Of a stretch of DNA of 5,163 bases, positions 5,120 through 5,163 are shown in pieces. The DNA comes from an uncultured Alphaproteobacteria bacterium (GTDB lineage: Bacteria; Pseudomonadota; Alphaproteobacteria; Puniceispirillales; Puniceispirillaceae): NCBI GenBank assembly GCA_913031555.1, contig CAJWDO010000142.1, forward strand, positions 1-5,163, written 5' to 3'. Positions within the stretch are counted from its first letter, which is position 1. Each line of letters starts with the position of its first letter. Made by a program: the position numbers and the translations under genes. The notes beneath the pieces were generated by a model that did not search any database, was not told the origin of the DNA, and was given only the letters and a program-made list of their open reading frames with translations.

Positions 5120-5163
5120 TCATGCCTCCACCGTCGCGCCAGACGCATAATTCGCACCAGCCG
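5120..5163 (-). CDS. possible C-terminal end of an upstream gene, perhaps the PfkB-type pseudouridine kinase partner
   Basis: On the minus strand one frame entering from the right edge reads AGANYASGATVEA and stops at a TGA (5122-5120) that overlaps the ATG at 5123 as ATGA. Tight overlap of this kind is typical within operons, and psuG is commonly next to a PfkB-family pseudouridine kinase. Thirteen residues are too few to identify a family, and a second frame is also open here, so both the gene and its identity are tentative. Confidence 0.35.
   Translation of the reverse strand, partial: AGANYASGATVEA

Overview
This is a GC-rich window with the look of an alphaproteobacterial chromosome. 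It carries a partial tRNA-Arg(CCT), a split Ada-type alkylation-repair gene pair, a repeat-rich lipoprotein, an AMP-forming acyl-CoA ligase and a pseudouridine-5'-phosphate glycosidase. No species can be named from the sequence. The class-level assignment rests on GC-rich coding regions, strong Shine-Dalgarno sites, and the style of the ligase and PsuG proteins. There is no CRISPR array, transposase, integrase or phage gene.

Left part (1-1349, minus strand). An AraC-type DNA-binding domain fused to an O6-alkylguanine-DNA alkyltransferase (PCHR active site) is followed, with a 4-base GTGA overlap, by an 84-residue protein. That small protein resembles the zinc/phosphotriester domain found at the N-terminus of E. 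coli Ada. The window therefore carries the three Ada modules on two proteins, in a different order. The small protein keeps three of the four usual cysteines. Its stop codon lies 7 bases from the 5' end of the tRNA gene, which runs off the left edge.

Centre (1350-2439). A divergent intergenic region holds a perfect 7-1-7 palindrome just upstream of the alkyltransferase start. It also holds a strikingly AT-rich stretch (about 26% GC over 1501-1640) in front of a plus-strand lipoprotein gene. The lipoprotein has a clear lipobox and a Gly/Asn/Thr-rich middle built from DNA tandem repeats; I do not recognise it. A 12-bp-stem hairpin separates it from the convergent ligase gene.

Right part (2440-5163, minus strand). 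The acyl-CoA ligase appears to be its own transcription unit, with a TTGACA promoter and a start codon 51 bases inside the longest reading frame. Upstream of it, psuG ends in a GC-rich hairpin. psuG overlaps by ATGA, or nearly abuts, a reading frame entering from the right edge that could be the end of a kinase gene, the usual partner in pseudouridine breakdown.

The most notable item is the split Ada arrangement. The other observations are modest, and most of the right half is ordinary metabolism.
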